From NCBI GenBank assembly GCA_021847015.1, contig JAJZVW010000011.1, positions 1 through 64,000 of the forward strand: a DNA stretch of 64,000 nucleotides, written 5' to 3'. Source of the DNA: Pseudomonadota bacterium (GTDB taxonomy: Bacteria; Pseudomonadota; Alphaproteobacteria; Rhodospirillales; Magnetospirillaceae). The notes beneath the pieces are model-generated. The model had not been told where the DNA came from. It saw only the letters and a list, made by a program, of their open reading frames with translations, and ran no database searches. The position numbers and the translations under genes are program-made. Below, in pieces: positions 8,487 to 17,556 of the stretch (its first letter is position 1; every line of letters begins with the position of its first letter).

Positions 8487-10913
8487 TCAGGGCTTGGCCG
8501 ACGAAAGCGGATCGATAGTGAGGGTAATGATGGACAGCGGCTCGTCACCGGGCGGCGCGGCCACCAGCAAATGCGCCTGCGGCCCCGTCGCCCGGAAATA
8601 GGGGCCATCGACCAGCGCGTTCAGCCCTTGGAGCGCCGTCATCGGCAGGGGGTTGATATCGCGGCTGGCGAGAACCTGGGCGACATTCCGTCCACGCTGG
8701 CAGGTGAAGCTCTTGATGACGCCGCTTTCGACCAGACCGCCGAGCGGCAGGGCGCAAATGGAACCGCCGAAGCCCTGCGGGACGGGGATCCGCACGCGCA
8801 ACTGGCCGAACGGGGTCAGAGAGAGATTGAGCGGGACCGGCGTCCCCTCGCCGCCCCGGATGATTGACCCCGTGATGGAGGGCAGCGCGATGTCGTTGAA
8901 ACAATCCGCCGCCATCATCCCGAACCCGGCAAGAGCATAGGCGTGCCCCGCCATGGTCGAAACCGCCGCCAGGCTGCCCGCCAGCCATATCGGAACTTCC
9001 GTGGTGCCGATCATGGCCGGGAAGGGCATCGTGCCCAGCATCGACGCCATCCGTCCACGCTCGACCAACTCGACGGCCGTCGCCTCGCCGACGCTGTAAT
9101 CGTGGCGCAACGCACCGAAGAGGGCCGTCTCCTCGGAGTGGGGGAACAGAAGGAAGCGGCTGAGAATGGCGGTCGCCCGCACACCGGCCAAGTCCGGGTC
9201 GGCCAGGGGATCGACCCCCTGTTCGGTGGCCACGGCGCGATGGGCCGTCACATACGCGACGCACGCGCTTTGCACACGGGCGCAAAGCTCCAGTTGTTCC
9301 GGAGACCGGAGATCCTTCTCGCGCACCAATCCATCCCGCGCATAACCCCGCACCGCGCCAACCGGCGCCGAGAACACCTGTTCGACGACGCGGATATTTC
9401 GAAGCAGCACCCGCTTCGACATGGGTGTCAGGATGGTATCGCTGATAAGACTGCGGACAGTGTCTCCTGCCCGAAGATTGGCGAAGTCCTCGTCGATGGT
9501 GGCCAGGTAGACACCGTGGATTCTCTTGCCGATCCCCTCGCTGTCGAAGATGGCTCCAAGCGCGCGCTGGATGCTGCCGGCATACCCCACATCGACGAGA
9601 ACGATATCCGTGCAGGCGTCGAATCCCGCTATCGTCCGCCGCAGGTAGCCGAGGATGTCCCCGCGCGTGGACGCCGCCAGCTCGCGCAAGAGATCCGCGT
9701 CCACCAGCCCCGGAAACGCCCTGGCGAAAGCCGTGCCCTCGGCCCAGCCCCCGGGCTGATCCTTGAAGTAGCGCCCGATGGCGGGGACGTGCCGCTTCAG
9801 GAGATCATCGGCCGTCTTCTGATCGATGCCCTCGAATTCGGCCAGCCATCTCTGCCACCCGCCGTGATCCGCCGCCGCCCCGGTCCGGCACAGCCGCCGG
9901 TTCAGTTCCGCGTAGCCGGCCGGGCCGGACCCGCAGGCCTCCCATACCCGCAACGGCAGATGCGCATCGCGGGCAAGAAAGATCACGGTCGCGTCGCGGC
10001 CGGACTCCGCCAGCCCGCGAAGCCGGTTTTCGATAAGGCGATGGAAGGCGGCAAGGATTGGGCCGAGCACCGCCGCGACGTCCGACGCCGGGCGGTCCCC
10101 GTCGCCCATGCGGCCGGCGGCCAGCCTGCGGATGACATTGAAGCCGCCATCCAAACGGCGGCTGACGGCGCCATTGTCGGCGCGCATCATTTGCAGCGCG
10201 ACGTTCTCGCGCTCGAAGATGCGGGAAAGCGCCTCCGTCGCCTGGGGATAATGGAGAGCCGTTATCCCGGCGCCTTTGGCTGCCTCGATATCGGCCAGGG
10301 GATTGTCGCCGATATGGAGACAGGCGGCCGGCATCAACCCCTGGGTGTGTAAGTAGGTCTGAAACAGGCCCTGATGCTTGCTCCGCCCGAATTCGCAAGA
10401 CGCATACATAAAGTCGAAGGCGACATCGGGGGCGCAAGCCGCCAACAGATGGGCCAGTTGCGCCCCCGACCAGTACGTATCGGAAATGAACCCGGTCCTA
10501 AGGCCCCGGCGCCGCATATCCTGGTAGAGGGCGCGCATTTCGCCATTGGCGAAACACAGCTCCTTTTCCGCTTCGAACTCGGCCTCCGCCAATGCCCCGC
10601 GGGCGGCGTCGGGAAGATCGAAGACGTGAGTCGGGAACCGAGCGTAAATCTCGCCGATGGTGACCTCGCTGGAACCGCTTTCCTCCAGCTTTCCCTTGCG
10701 CGCACGCCGTTCGGCCTGGATGCGGTGCTGGACGAAGGACTCCACCAGCGTCTTGCGGTGCGCCGGTACCGGCGCATACCACAACGCGCGTTCGAACACG
10801 CCGTCGGGGGCGGTGCACCGGCGCAACAAAAAGGTGTCGAAGATATCGAAGGAAAAGCTCTCCGCCCCATGGGTTATCGAGGCGCGCGCTTCCGAAAGGC
10901 CGTTGCGCCCCAT
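8487..10913 (-). CDS. Large HAD-superfamily protein (COG5610-like) in the flgKL operon
   Basis: A product of 808 residues. The N-terminal HAD phosphatase-like domain shows motif I SFDIFDTFL (nucleophile Asp23), motif II FISDTY, the Lys of GRSKHQ and motif IV IGDNPLAD. The long C-terminal part begins with a segment TVIFLARDAHLPL, as seen in long COG5610-type proteins of polysaccharide loci. Its start lies three bases after the flgL stop, so it is expressed with the hook-filament junction genes. A role in modifying flagellar protein or its sugar is inference; the substrate is unknown. Confidence 0.75.
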   Translation of the reverse strand: MGRNGLSEARASITHGAESFSFDIFDTFLLRRCTAPDGVFERALWYAPVPAHRKTLVESFVQHRIQAERRARKGKLEESGSSEVTIGEIYARFPTHVFDLPDAARGALAEAEFEAEKELCFANGEMRALYQDMRRRGLRTGFISDTYWSGAQLAHLLAACAPDVAFDFMYASCEFGRSKHQGLFQTYLHTQGLMPAACLHIGDNPLADIEAAKGAGITALHYPQATEALSRIFERENVALQMMRADNGAVSRRLDGGFNVIRRLAAGRMGDGDRPASDVAAVLGPILAAFHRLIENRLRGLAESGRDATVIFLARDAHLPLRVWEACGSGPAGYAELNRRLCRTGAAADHGGWQRWLAEFEGIDQKTADDLLKRHVPAIGRYFKDQPGGWAEGTAFARAFPGLVDADLLRELAASTRGDILGYLRRTIAGFDACTDIVLVDVGYAGSIQRALGAIFDSEGIGKRIHGVYLATIDEDFANLRAGDTVRSLISDTILTPMSKRVLLRNIRVVEQVFSAPVGAVRGYARDGLVREKDLRSPEQLELCARVQSACVAYVTAHRAVATEQGVDPLADPDLAGVRATAILSRFLLFPHSEETALFGALRHDYSVGEATAVELVERGRMASMLGTMPFPAMIGTTEVPIWLAGSLAAVSTMAGHAYALAGFGMMAADCFNDIALPSITGSIIRGGEGTPVPLNLSLTPFGQLRVRIPVPQGFGGSICALPLGGLVESGVIKSFTCQRGRNVAQVLASRDINPLPMTALQGLNALVDGPYFRATGPQAHLLVAAPPGDEPLSIITLTIDPLSSAKP

Positions 10914-10916
10914 TAC

Positions 10917-11822
10917 CTAGAGGAAACTGGCGAGGTTGAGCTTCATCGACCCCGCCACGGCCGAGAACGAGGCCTGCAACTGGGTCTGATATTGGGACAC
11001 CTGAACGGCGACCTGCGCAACGTCGACATTGCTGATGTTGCTGATCATGGTCGTGCTGAGGCTGATGTAGCTCGACTGGTTCTGCTGCACCTCCTGCAAC
11101 CTCTGCGACGTGCTGCCGAGGTTGCTCTGGGCATCGCCGAGATCGGTGAGCGCCTGGCCGGCCAGATCGTAAGCGGCCTGAAGCTGGCTCTGGTTCGGCG
11201 GATTGGATTGCTGGGCGACCATCTGCGCCGCGCACAACGCCTCCGCGAACCCGTTGTTGTTGGCCAACACGCCATAGGAGATCGTCTGCTGACCGGAAAC
11301 GCGGATCGACTGCGTTCCGCTGTCCCCCTTGTAATAGGTGGTGGGCGGCGTGGTCGGAGACGTCGGATAGCCGGTGACGGTGGGATAGCCGGTCATGTCC
11401 ACCGGCGCCGTCGTCGTGTTGTTGCCGCCGAACAGGTAATCCCCATTGAACTGCGCGTTCATCTGGCCCACGAGGTCCTGAACCGTGCCGCTTCCTTGAC
11501 CGGTGATGTTGGGATTCCCTGACCCCAGGGCGGCGCCGATGTTGGTCCTCAAGGTGGTGATAAGGGACACCATGTTGCCCACGGCCGAATACGCCGATTG
11601 GACCCGCTGATTGGCGAGTTGCGCCGAATTCGACCATGTCTGCGCTTGGGCGACATCGCTTTGCAGGCCGATCAGGCGCCCGGCACTGGCCCCGTATCCG
11701 TCGTAGGTCGAACTGACGATGCCCGAGGATTCCTGAACCCGCGCGTTCGCCAGAGTCACCTCCAGCTGCATCACGTTGTTCATCATCGTCGTGTTGAGAC
11801 CTAAGGTCGAAACTCTATCCAT
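10917..11822 (-). CDS. flgL: Flagellar hook-associated protein 3
   Basis: A protein of 301 residues in the flagellin/HAP3 fold. The N-terminal helix region (STLGLNTTMMNNV ... LANARVQESSGI) and the C-terminal heptad-like region (LQASFSAVAGSMKLNLASFL) form the usual coiled-coil ends. A variable centre contains QFNGDYLFGGNNT, typical of FlgL. It forms the hook-filament junction together with FlgK. The ATG is preceded by CGGAG. It lies 12 bp after flgK and three bases before the HAD gene. Confidence 0.93.
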   Translation of the reverse strand: MDRVSTLGLNTTMMNNVMQLEVTLANARVQESSGIVSSTYDGYGASAGRLIGLQSDVAQAQTWSNSAQLANQRVQSAYSAVGNMVSLITTLRTNIGAALGSGNPNITGQGSGTVQDLVGQMNAQFNGDYLFGGNNTTTAPVDMTGYPTVTGYPTSPTTPPTTYYKGDSGTQSIRVSGQQTISYGVLANNNGFAEALCAAQMVAQQSNPPNQSQLQAAYDLAGQALTDLGDAQSNLGSTSQRLQEVQQNQSSYISLSTTMISNISNVDVAQVAVQVSQYQTQLQASFSAVAGSMKLNLASFL

Positions 11823-11834
11823 GGCTCAACTCCG

Positions 11835-13619
11835 TCAGGCCTGCACCGCCTGAATAAGGGACTGGAACATGGTCTGGATGGCGCTGATCACCTTGGCCGA
11901 GGCGGCATAGGCATTCTGGTACTCGGTCATCCGGGCCGTCTCCTGGTCCATGTTGACGCCCGATTGCGAATTGAAGGTGCTTTGCAGGCTTTGCAGAGTG
12001 GCGTTCTGCGTGTTGTAGGTGGTGGTCGCGGCCTGCGCCTGGGTCGCCACCCCGGAAATGATGTTCCCGGCGTAACCCGAGAACGTGGCCGTGGTGGTGT
12101 TGCCGCCGACGGTGAAGCTGTCCGTGGCGGACATCTGGCTCGCCAGCAGGCCGGCCGTCGAGTTCAGCGGCGATGCGAAGACCGAGGAGCCCGTCAGGTT
12201 CGAAAGCTGATAGGAATACGTCAGCGACGGGTTCTGCTGGACCGCCGGGTTGATGGCGATGCTGCTGGCCGAGCTGCCGTTGACCACGAGGTCGTTGAGG
12301 CCGAACAGCGACGAGAAATCCGTTGCGCTGCCGCCCGGCACCTGCAAGTTGCCCGAGGACGTGGTCACGGCGATGCCGCTGCTGGCCGGGGCCGTAAGAA
12401 CCAGGGCGCCGCTGGAGTTCACCGAGGCGGTCCCTGGCACACTGGTGTTAATGGCGCTGACGATGGCGCCCACGGTGGTGGCGCCGCTCGGCAGGGGGAT
12501 GGAATACGTGCTGGTGATCGCGCCCGTAGACTGGTTCGCGATGGCCAACTGGATGGTGGTGCCCGCGGCGACGGTGACCGCGCCCCCGCTGCCCAGGTCG
12601 GCCGTCCCGGTGAGGGTGTTCGGAACCGGTTGCGGGCTGCCCTGATTGGAAATCGTGTTGAGGCCGGTCGCCAGGTTCGACGCGAGGGCGTCCAACTGGC
12701 TTTGGACCCCGGGCAGGACCGTATCGCGCTGGTCGATCAGCGCCTTGAGGCTGCCGGAGCCGATCTGCCCCGTCACGTCCACGCCGCCCGCCCAAATACC
12801 GTCGAGGTGGCTGCCGGAGTACGTGCCGGGAACATAGGTATTCTGGGACGTCATCGTGCCGACGGCGGTGTGGCTCAAGTGGTTCACGTCGCCCGCGGCA
12901 TCCACCAGGGTCTGGCCGCCCAGCATGACCACCATCTGGTTGTTGCCGTTGATGAAATAGTTGACGCCGACATCGTTGGACAGCGTTTGCAAGGCCGTCT
13001 GCCGCTGGTCTTCCAGCGCCGCGGTGGGCTGGTTCGAAGCCTGCGCCCGGCTGATGGCGGTATTGGTCTGCTGGATGGTGTCCAGCGCGGTGTTGATCTC
13101 GGTGATGGTCGAAGAAATCTGCTGATCGGCATTGCCGCGCAACTGCTGGACCTGGCTCGATGTCTGCCGCATCAGCGACAACGTGTCGTCGAGCTGGCTT
13201 GCCGCCTGGCTCTGCAGCGCCGCATTGTCCGGCGTGTTGGCGAGTTGCGTGAGCGCGCTTTCAAGCGTGGTCAGCGAACTGGAAAGATCGTTTCCGCTGG
13301 AACCCGAACCGTTGGCAGTGACCTGCCCCATCGCCTGCACCAGCGACTGGTAATAATCGTTGGCGGTCTTGGCATATCCAGTCTGGGCGGTGTTGCCCGC
13401 GATCTGCGCCACCAGGAACTGATCGACATTGTGGGAGACGGAGCCGACGCTCACGCCCGAGCCGACGCCGCCGAACGTCAAGGCGCTGACGCTGGCCGTC
13501 TCCGCGGTGTAACCCTGCGTATTGGCGTTGGCGAGATTGGACGAGACCAGACCCATCCGTGTCTGGAGGGTCAGAAGCGAACTGACCGCCGAACCGAGCG
13601 CCAGGTTCATGAACGCCAT
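11835..13619 (-). CDS. flgK: Flagellar hook-associated protein 1
   Basis: A protein of 594 residues. The N-terminal rod-type motif LVSSNLANANTQGYTA is diagnostic of FlgK-type axial proteins. The middle is rich in Ser, Thr and Gly, and the C-terminal segment (GVNMDQETARMTEYQNAYAA) is the second conserved axial motif. FlgK is exported by the flagellar type III system and caps the hook before filament growth. GGGAGG precedes the ATG at 13619. flgK follows flgN, its expected chaperone gene. Confidence 0.96.
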   Translation of the reverse strand: MAFMNLALGSAVSSLLTLQTRMGLVSSNLANANTQGYTAETASVSALTFGGVGSGVSVGSVSHNVDQFLVAQIAGNTAQTGYAKTANDYYQSLVQAMGQVTANGSGSSGNDLSSSLTTLESALTQLANTPDNAALQSQAASQLDDTLSLMRQTSSQVQQLRGNADQQISSTITEINTALDTIQQTNTAISRAQASNQPTAALEDQRQTALQTLSNDVGVNYFINGNNQMVVMLGGQTLVDAAGDVNHLSHTAVGTMTSQNTYVPGTYSGSHLDGIWAGGVDVTGQIGSGSLKALIDQRDTVLPGVQSQLDALASNLATGLNTISNQGSPQPVPNTLTGTADLGSGGAVTVAAGTTIQLAIANQSTGAITSTYSIPLPSGATTVGAIVSAINTSVPGTASVNSSGALVLTAPASSGIAVTTSSGNLQVPGGSATDFSSLFGLNDLVVNGSSASSIAINPAVQQNPSLTYSYQLSNLTGSSVFASPLNSTAGLLASQMSATDSFTVGGNTTTATFSGYAGNIISGVATQAQAATTTYNTQNATLQSLQSTFNSQSGVNMDQETARMTEYQNAYAASAKVISAIQTMFQSLIQAVQA

Positions 13620-13657
13620 GGCAACCTCCCAGTTGCGAGGCTAGAGCCGCGGCGGGC

Positions 13658-14116
13658 TCACGCCCGCAAGGTCAAAGTGCCGTCCGCCGCCTGGCCGACG
13701 GCCACGCCGCCGTCGCCGCAGGTGCGCGGCTGGCTGTCATGGGCGCGGATGGCCGCCATCACCGCCTCCACGCGACGGCGGGTCGCGTTCAGGGCGGCCT
13801 CAAGGCGCCACATGTTTTCCCGGCTGAGATCCTGAAGCTCGTGGCCGGTCTCGACCAGCCGCTCGCGCAGCTCGGGATTGGCCGCCAGGTCGTCGGCATG
13901 TTGCACGAAGACGTCGCGGTAGAGGCTGGAGAATTCCTCCGACAGCTCGGTCTTGCGGTCCACCATCTCGACCAGCTTGGCCGGCAGGCCGCGGCGGAGC
14001 AGATCGTTCTCGGCCAGGAAGACGGCCCGAAGTTCCGCCATCACCTGCATCAGCTCGATGGCGGCCGTTTCCGCGGACGGAGCGGCTTTGTCGGCGGCGG
14101 CGCGATCATGTTCCAT
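13658..14116 (-). CDS. flgN: FlgN-like flagellar export chaperone
   Basis: This encodes 152 helical residues with the segment LAENDLLRRGLPAKLVEMVDRK, which matches the FlgN family that chaperones FlgK and FlgL. The ATG at 14116 has AGGAG nine bases upstream; an ATG at 14125 directly abuts that site and is less likely. It sits between a small unknown flagellar gene and flgK, as expected for this chaperone. Sequence conservation is low in the family, so the name rests partly on position. Confidence 0.8.
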   Translation of the reverse strand: MEHDRAAADKAAPSAETAAIELMQVMAELRAVFLAENDLLRRGLPAKLVEMVDRKTELSEEFSSLYRDVFVQHADDLAANPELRERLVETGHELQDLSRENMWRLEAALNATRRRVEAVMAAIRAHDSQPRTCGDGGVAVGQAADGTLTLRA

Positions 14117-14132
14117 TTCGTCCATCTCCTGC

Positions 14133-14480
14133 TCAATAGCCCTGCGCCCGATGGGGAACCGCGGCACGCCCATAGGCGGCGCTGGCGCCGCGATGGTCCT
14201 TCATCGTCCGCAATTCCTGGCGGATAACGTCGAGATGCTCGTCCAACATCCCCCTCAGGCCGTCGAGGTCGGCCAGCGCGAGCGCCATCCGGACGCGCAA
14301 CGCCTTGCGTTCCTCCGGCCCAGCGGCCGTCAACCTCGCCGCCAGACAGGCCTTGAGTTCGTCCGGGGACCCGATGATTTTACCCTCGGGAGCGAACGCG
14401 GCAAAGATTTCCGCCATCTTGCGGTCGGCATCGATCTTCGCCTGCACCAGCCGCTCCCGTTTTTTGTCGTGGGTTTGCAT
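14133..14480 (-). CDS. Small helical protein of the flagellar operon
   Basis: A product of 115 residues, highly charged and predicted mostly helical, with no signal peptide. It lies 20 bp after flgE and 16 bp before flgN, so it is surely cotranscribed with hook and junction genes. The sequence (repeated Ala-Leu-Arg and a Leu-Asp-Gly-Leu-Arg-Gly-Met segment) recalls FlgN/FliT-type chaperones, but I recognise no family. It could be a second export chaperone or a regulator of hook completion. Confidence 0.7.
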   Translation of the reverse strand: MQTHDKKRERLVQAKIDADRKMAEIFAAFAPEGKIIGSPDELKACLAARLTAAGPEERKALRVRMALALADLDGLRGMLDEHLDVIRQELRTMKDHRGASAAYGRAAVPHRAQGY

Positions 14481-14500
14481 CTCTCACCCCGCGTCAAGGC

Positions 14501-15826
14501 CTACTGCACAGCCTGCTCCAGCGTCTGATACAACTGCTTGCCGGTGGAGATGACGGTGGCCGCCGCCGAATAGGCCTGCTGCGCCACGATCATTTTGCTG
14601 AACTCGGCCGACGTATCGACCGTCGAGTTTTCGAGCGCGCCGCCCCGGATCGCGCCGGCACCGTCCACGGACGCCTCCCGCAGGACGTACTGGCCGGACG
14701 TGGCCGTCTGCGAATAGACGCCGTCCGTGCCGGCCAGCAGGCCGTCGTAATTGGGGAAGATCGCCAGCGGCACCTTGTAGATGGGCAGCTTCTGCCCGTT
14801 GTCGTAATTGGCGGTGAGCGTACCGTCGGTGCCGATGGTGATCCCGGTCATCTTGCCGTAGGGCACGCCGTCCTGGCTCTGGCTGTGAATGTCGACGATC
14901 GGCGGGGTCTGCCCCATGGCGTACTGGGTGAGGCCGCTGGTCGAGTTCGGGGTGCCGAGATTGAGCGCGATCGACTGACCGGCGGCACCGTCCGTCCAAC
15001 TGGCGATGGGAATGGTCACGAGGTTGGTGGCGGCGTTCACCGAACCGCCGCCGCTCGTGGACGTGATGGTGTCGAGGCTGCCGTTGCTGTTGAACTTGAC
15101 GTCGAATACATCGGGAACACCGCCCCCGGCGTTGAGATCGCCGGTCGTGGGAGTGGTGCTGGACGGGCTGGTGGGATCGGTCACCGTCATCGTCCAGTCG
15201 TTGCCGCCGTTGTTCTTCCACGTCGCCGGGATGCTCTGCGCCACCCCGAGCGAGTCGTAGATCTGGAGCGCTGTGGTGAAGGTCGCGCCGACCGTCGAAT
15301 CCGCCGGCAGGTTGGCCTGCAACGCGAAGTTCTTGGTGGCCGCGGCCGATGAATTGAAGCGGTCGATGTTGACCACCGACAAGGCCGAGGTGTTGTTGAC
15401 GTTGGAGGCAACGATGTTGCCGCTCGAGTCCGTCGGCCATCCCATCAGGTAATAGGTGCCGTTCAAGGCCAGATTGCCTTGGGAATCGGGGCTGAACTCG
15501 CCATCGCGGGTATAACCGATCGGGCCGCTGGTCAGCCCCTGCTGCACGACGAACATGCCGTTGCCGTCCACCGCCATGTCGGTGGTGTGCGAGCTGGTGG
15601 CGATCAGCCCCTGCGCACCGACGTTCTGGCGGGTCGTGGCCAGGACGCCGCCCGACGCATACTGGCTGCCGGTGGTCTGCTGGGTGACCATGTCGATGAA
15701 GCTGCCGTCCGAGCCCTTGTAGCCGGTCGTGTTGGCGTTGGCCAGGTTGTCCGAGATGATGGCGATGGCCTGGCCCTGCGCTTGCAAGCCAGAGACCGCC
15801 GACAACATTGCGCCTTCGATGCTCAT
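14501..15826 (-). CDS. flgE: Flagellar hook protein FlgE
   Basis: A protein of 441 residues. The N-terminal axial motif (SDNLANANTTGYKGS) follows the FlgE-type start MSIEGAML. A DMAVDGNGMFVV segment marks the FlgE/F/G domain, and the C-terminus has VDTSAEFSKMIVAQQAYSA, the conserved terminal helix. It polymerises to form the hook. The ATG at 15826 follows GGAGACG; upstream in-frame codons overlap the end of flgD and are unlikely. It is positioned directly downstream of flgD, which encodes its assembly scaffold. Confidence 0.96.
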   Translation of the reverse strand: MSIEGAMLSAVSGLQAQGQAIAIISDNLANANTTGYKGSDGSFIDMVTQQTTGSQYASGGVLATTRQNVGAQGLIATSSHTTDMAVDGNGMFVVQQGLTSGPIGYTRDGEFSPDSQGNLALNGTYYLMGWPTDSSGNIVASNVNNTSALSVVNIDRFNSSAAATKNFALQANLPADSTVGATFTTALQIYDSLGVAQSIPATWKNNGGNDWTMTVTDPTSPSSTTPTTGDLNAGGGVPDVFDVKFNSNGSLDTITSTSGGGSVNAATNLVTIPIASWTDGAAGQSIALNLGTPNSTSGLTQYAMGQTPPIVDIHSQSQDGVPYGKMTGITIGTDGTLTANYDNGQKLPIYKVPLAIFPNYDGLLAGTDGVYSQTATSGQYVLREASVDGAGAIRGGALENSTVDTSAEFSKMIVAQQAYSAAATVISTGKQLYQTLEQAVQ

Positions 15827-15857
15827 AATCGTCTCCGTCTTCGCTTGCGTTGGTTCG

Positions 15858-16571
15858 TCAGCCCGTGACCTGGGTAACATTGGCGAGCGGGACGGATACT
15901 CCGCCCAGCATCAGCTGCGCCTGGCCGCCCGAACTATCGACGCCGGTGACCGTGCCGACGACGGACGTCGTGGTCGAGACCGTATTTCCCGAGCCGTCGG
16001 TCGCGGTCGCCGTCAAGGTGTAGTCGCCGTCCGCAAGCTGGGTGCCGGACATGTCCTGTCCGTTCCAGTTCAGGGCGTGGGTGCCCAGCGTCCCGTCGCC
16101 CGTCCCGGTCCAAACGACCTTGCCGCTGGAATCGGCAATGCTGAGGGACACGTTCGCGGCGCTCTGCCCGAGCGTGTAATCCCACGTCGCGGCGCCGTTC
16201 TGGAGGGGCGCGGTAGATCCCGTGGCCTGGACGGTCTTACCCATGTAGCCGATGCCGCTGGACAGCCCCAGGGACGAAAGGGACGACGCCACGGACAACA
16301 GACTGGAATTGGTTTCCATCTGCTGCTCGACCCCGGTCAACTGGATCAGTTCGGTCGTGAACTGGTTGGGGTCGGTGGGATTGAGCGGATTCTGGTTTTG
16401 CAACTGCGTCGTCAGCAGCGTGATGAAGGTGTTGTAGTTCGCCGTGAAGCTGCTGGCGGCGCTGGTGCCGCTGGAGCCCGAGCCGCTCGTGCTGGAACTG
16501 GTGTAGGCGGGGTTGTTCACCAACGACGAGAACGGATTCGTTGTCGTGCTCGTGGTTCCGGAGATGGACAT
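15858..16571 (-). CDS. flgD: Flagellar hook capping protein FlgD
   Basis: A protein of 237 residues. The N-terminal export and conserved region contains FITLLTTQLQNQNPLNP followed by ELIQLTGVEQQ, both diagnostic of FlgD. The C-terminal half is a FlgD Ig-like/FLG domain with LNWNGQDMSGTQLADGDYT. It caps the growing hook and is then discarded. GAGGGAG precedes the ATG at 16571. As first gene of the minus-strand run flgD-flgE-orf-flgN-flgK-flgL-HAD, its upstream region should carry the operon promoter. Confidence 0.95.
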   Translation of the reverse strand: MSISGTTSTTTNPFSSLVNNPAYTSSSTSGSGSSGTSAASSFTANYNTFITLLTTQLQNQNPLNPTDPNQFTTELIQLTGVEQQMETNSSLLSVASSLSSLGLSSGIGYMGKTVQATGSTAPLQNGAATWDYTLGQSAANVSLSIADSSGKVVWTGTGDGTLGTHALNWNGQDMSGTQLADGDYTLTATATDGSGNTVSTTTSVVGTVTGVDSSGGQAQLMLGGVSVPLANVTQVTG

Positions 16572-16966
16572 TCCAACACTCCCTCGACATTCCCGACATC
16601 GGCGGCGCTGGGAAGTTTTTTCCTAGCGGCGAACGCATCGTCGAGATCAACTTCGTTTCTATGATTTTTTACGGAGGGGAGCGCGGTTTCAGGCGCTGTT
16701 TTTTTACGTCTTTCGGGAAGGCCGCTGGCCATCCGAGGGAATACACGGTGGAAAAGTTGTTCCCCCGCGCATCCCGCACAGGCGCCGCTTTGCGCCACGG
16801 AAGGCGAACGGGACCGGCGCGCTCGGGCGCCTTCGCGCACACCGCAACCGCCAAGACCCGGATCGTTCCGTGCGGATCCCGCCTCCCCCCGCGGGGGGAT
16901 TATTGCGGGAAACCGCCCGGAAGAGCCCGTAAAGTACCGTTTTCCCCGCGAGGGGAGTGCCCCCCG
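16572..16966. promoter_or_regulatory. Non-coding region upstream of flgD and downstream of fliS
   Basis: 395 bp without a supported gene. The part nearest flgD (16610-16715) is AT-rich with several A/T runs and is the likely flgD operon promoter, although no clear sigma-54 or sigma-28 box could be placed. The part nearest fliS contains strong GC palindromes: an exact 16-bp palindrome at 16884-16899 and a short hairpin at 16943-16956, which may end the fliC-fliD-fliS transcript. Confidence 0.4.
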
Positions 16967-17335
16967 TTACGGGGCGAGGCCGTCGACACCGGCGATGGAC
17001 GCCCACGCTTCGCGGCTGTCCCACACCGCCTTGCCGATCTTCTGGTAGGCAACGGAGTCGTTCTTGCCAAGCGTTCCCGTGAGCGCGCCGGCCAGCGCCT
17101 CGTAGGTGTCGCGCAGCCGGGCGGCCACGTCCCCGCCAGCGTCCATATCGAGGCAGCGGTTCAGGCCGCTCAGAATCTGGTTGGCACGCATGACCTGCGC
17201 GAACTGGCCCTCGAAATCACCTTCCGCCGCCGCCTTGGCGGCATCGGCGATCCTCACCAGCACGCCATCATGCAGCATCACCACCGCTTCCAGCGGCTTC
17301 ACGTTTTCCAAGGTAATCTCATTGGTCCGAGACAT
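16967..17335 (-). CDS. fliS: FliS-like flagellin export chaperone (copy 2)
   Basis: This encodes 122 helical residues with the FliS-type segment PLEAVVMLHDGVLVRIADAA and a later NQILSGLNRCLDMDAGG. FliS binds the C-terminus of flagellin in the cytosol, keeps it monomeric and delivers it to the export gate. AGGAG lies five bases before the ATG. It is a paralogue of the gene at 17557-18018, shorter at the C-terminus, and separated from it by 221 bp. Confidence 0.88.
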   Translation of the reverse strand: MSRTNEITLENVKPLEAVVMLHDGVLVRIADAAKAAAEGDFEGQFAQVMRANQILSGLNRCLDMDAGGDVAARLRDTYEALAGALTGTLGKNDSVAYQKIGKAVWDSREAWASIAGVDGLAP

Positions 17336-17556
17336 GGGCTGCTCCTGAAACTGATACAGACGACGAATGGATAGCCTGTATCTAAATTTCTCGCGCCAAT
17401 TCTTTAAGCATTCGTGAAGAAGACGGAAATCACCGGTCCAACAACACGAAGAGCATGCCCTTGCGACGCCTATTGTCCCCGGGCGATCGGCCGGCCGAAC
17501 GATAGTCTCGGCCCGCGCAGGAACGAGGCTTCCACGGACCAGCCACGCTCACGCGA

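Noticed and set aside
13658-14173. Longer FlgN start at 14173
   Set aside because: It would overlap the upstream gene by 41 bp; the ATG at 14116 has a well-spaced AGGAG.
16572-16966. Possible sigma-54 or sigma-28 promoter for flgD
   Set aside because: Read by eye on the minus strand; no match good enough to either consensus, so only the region is reported.
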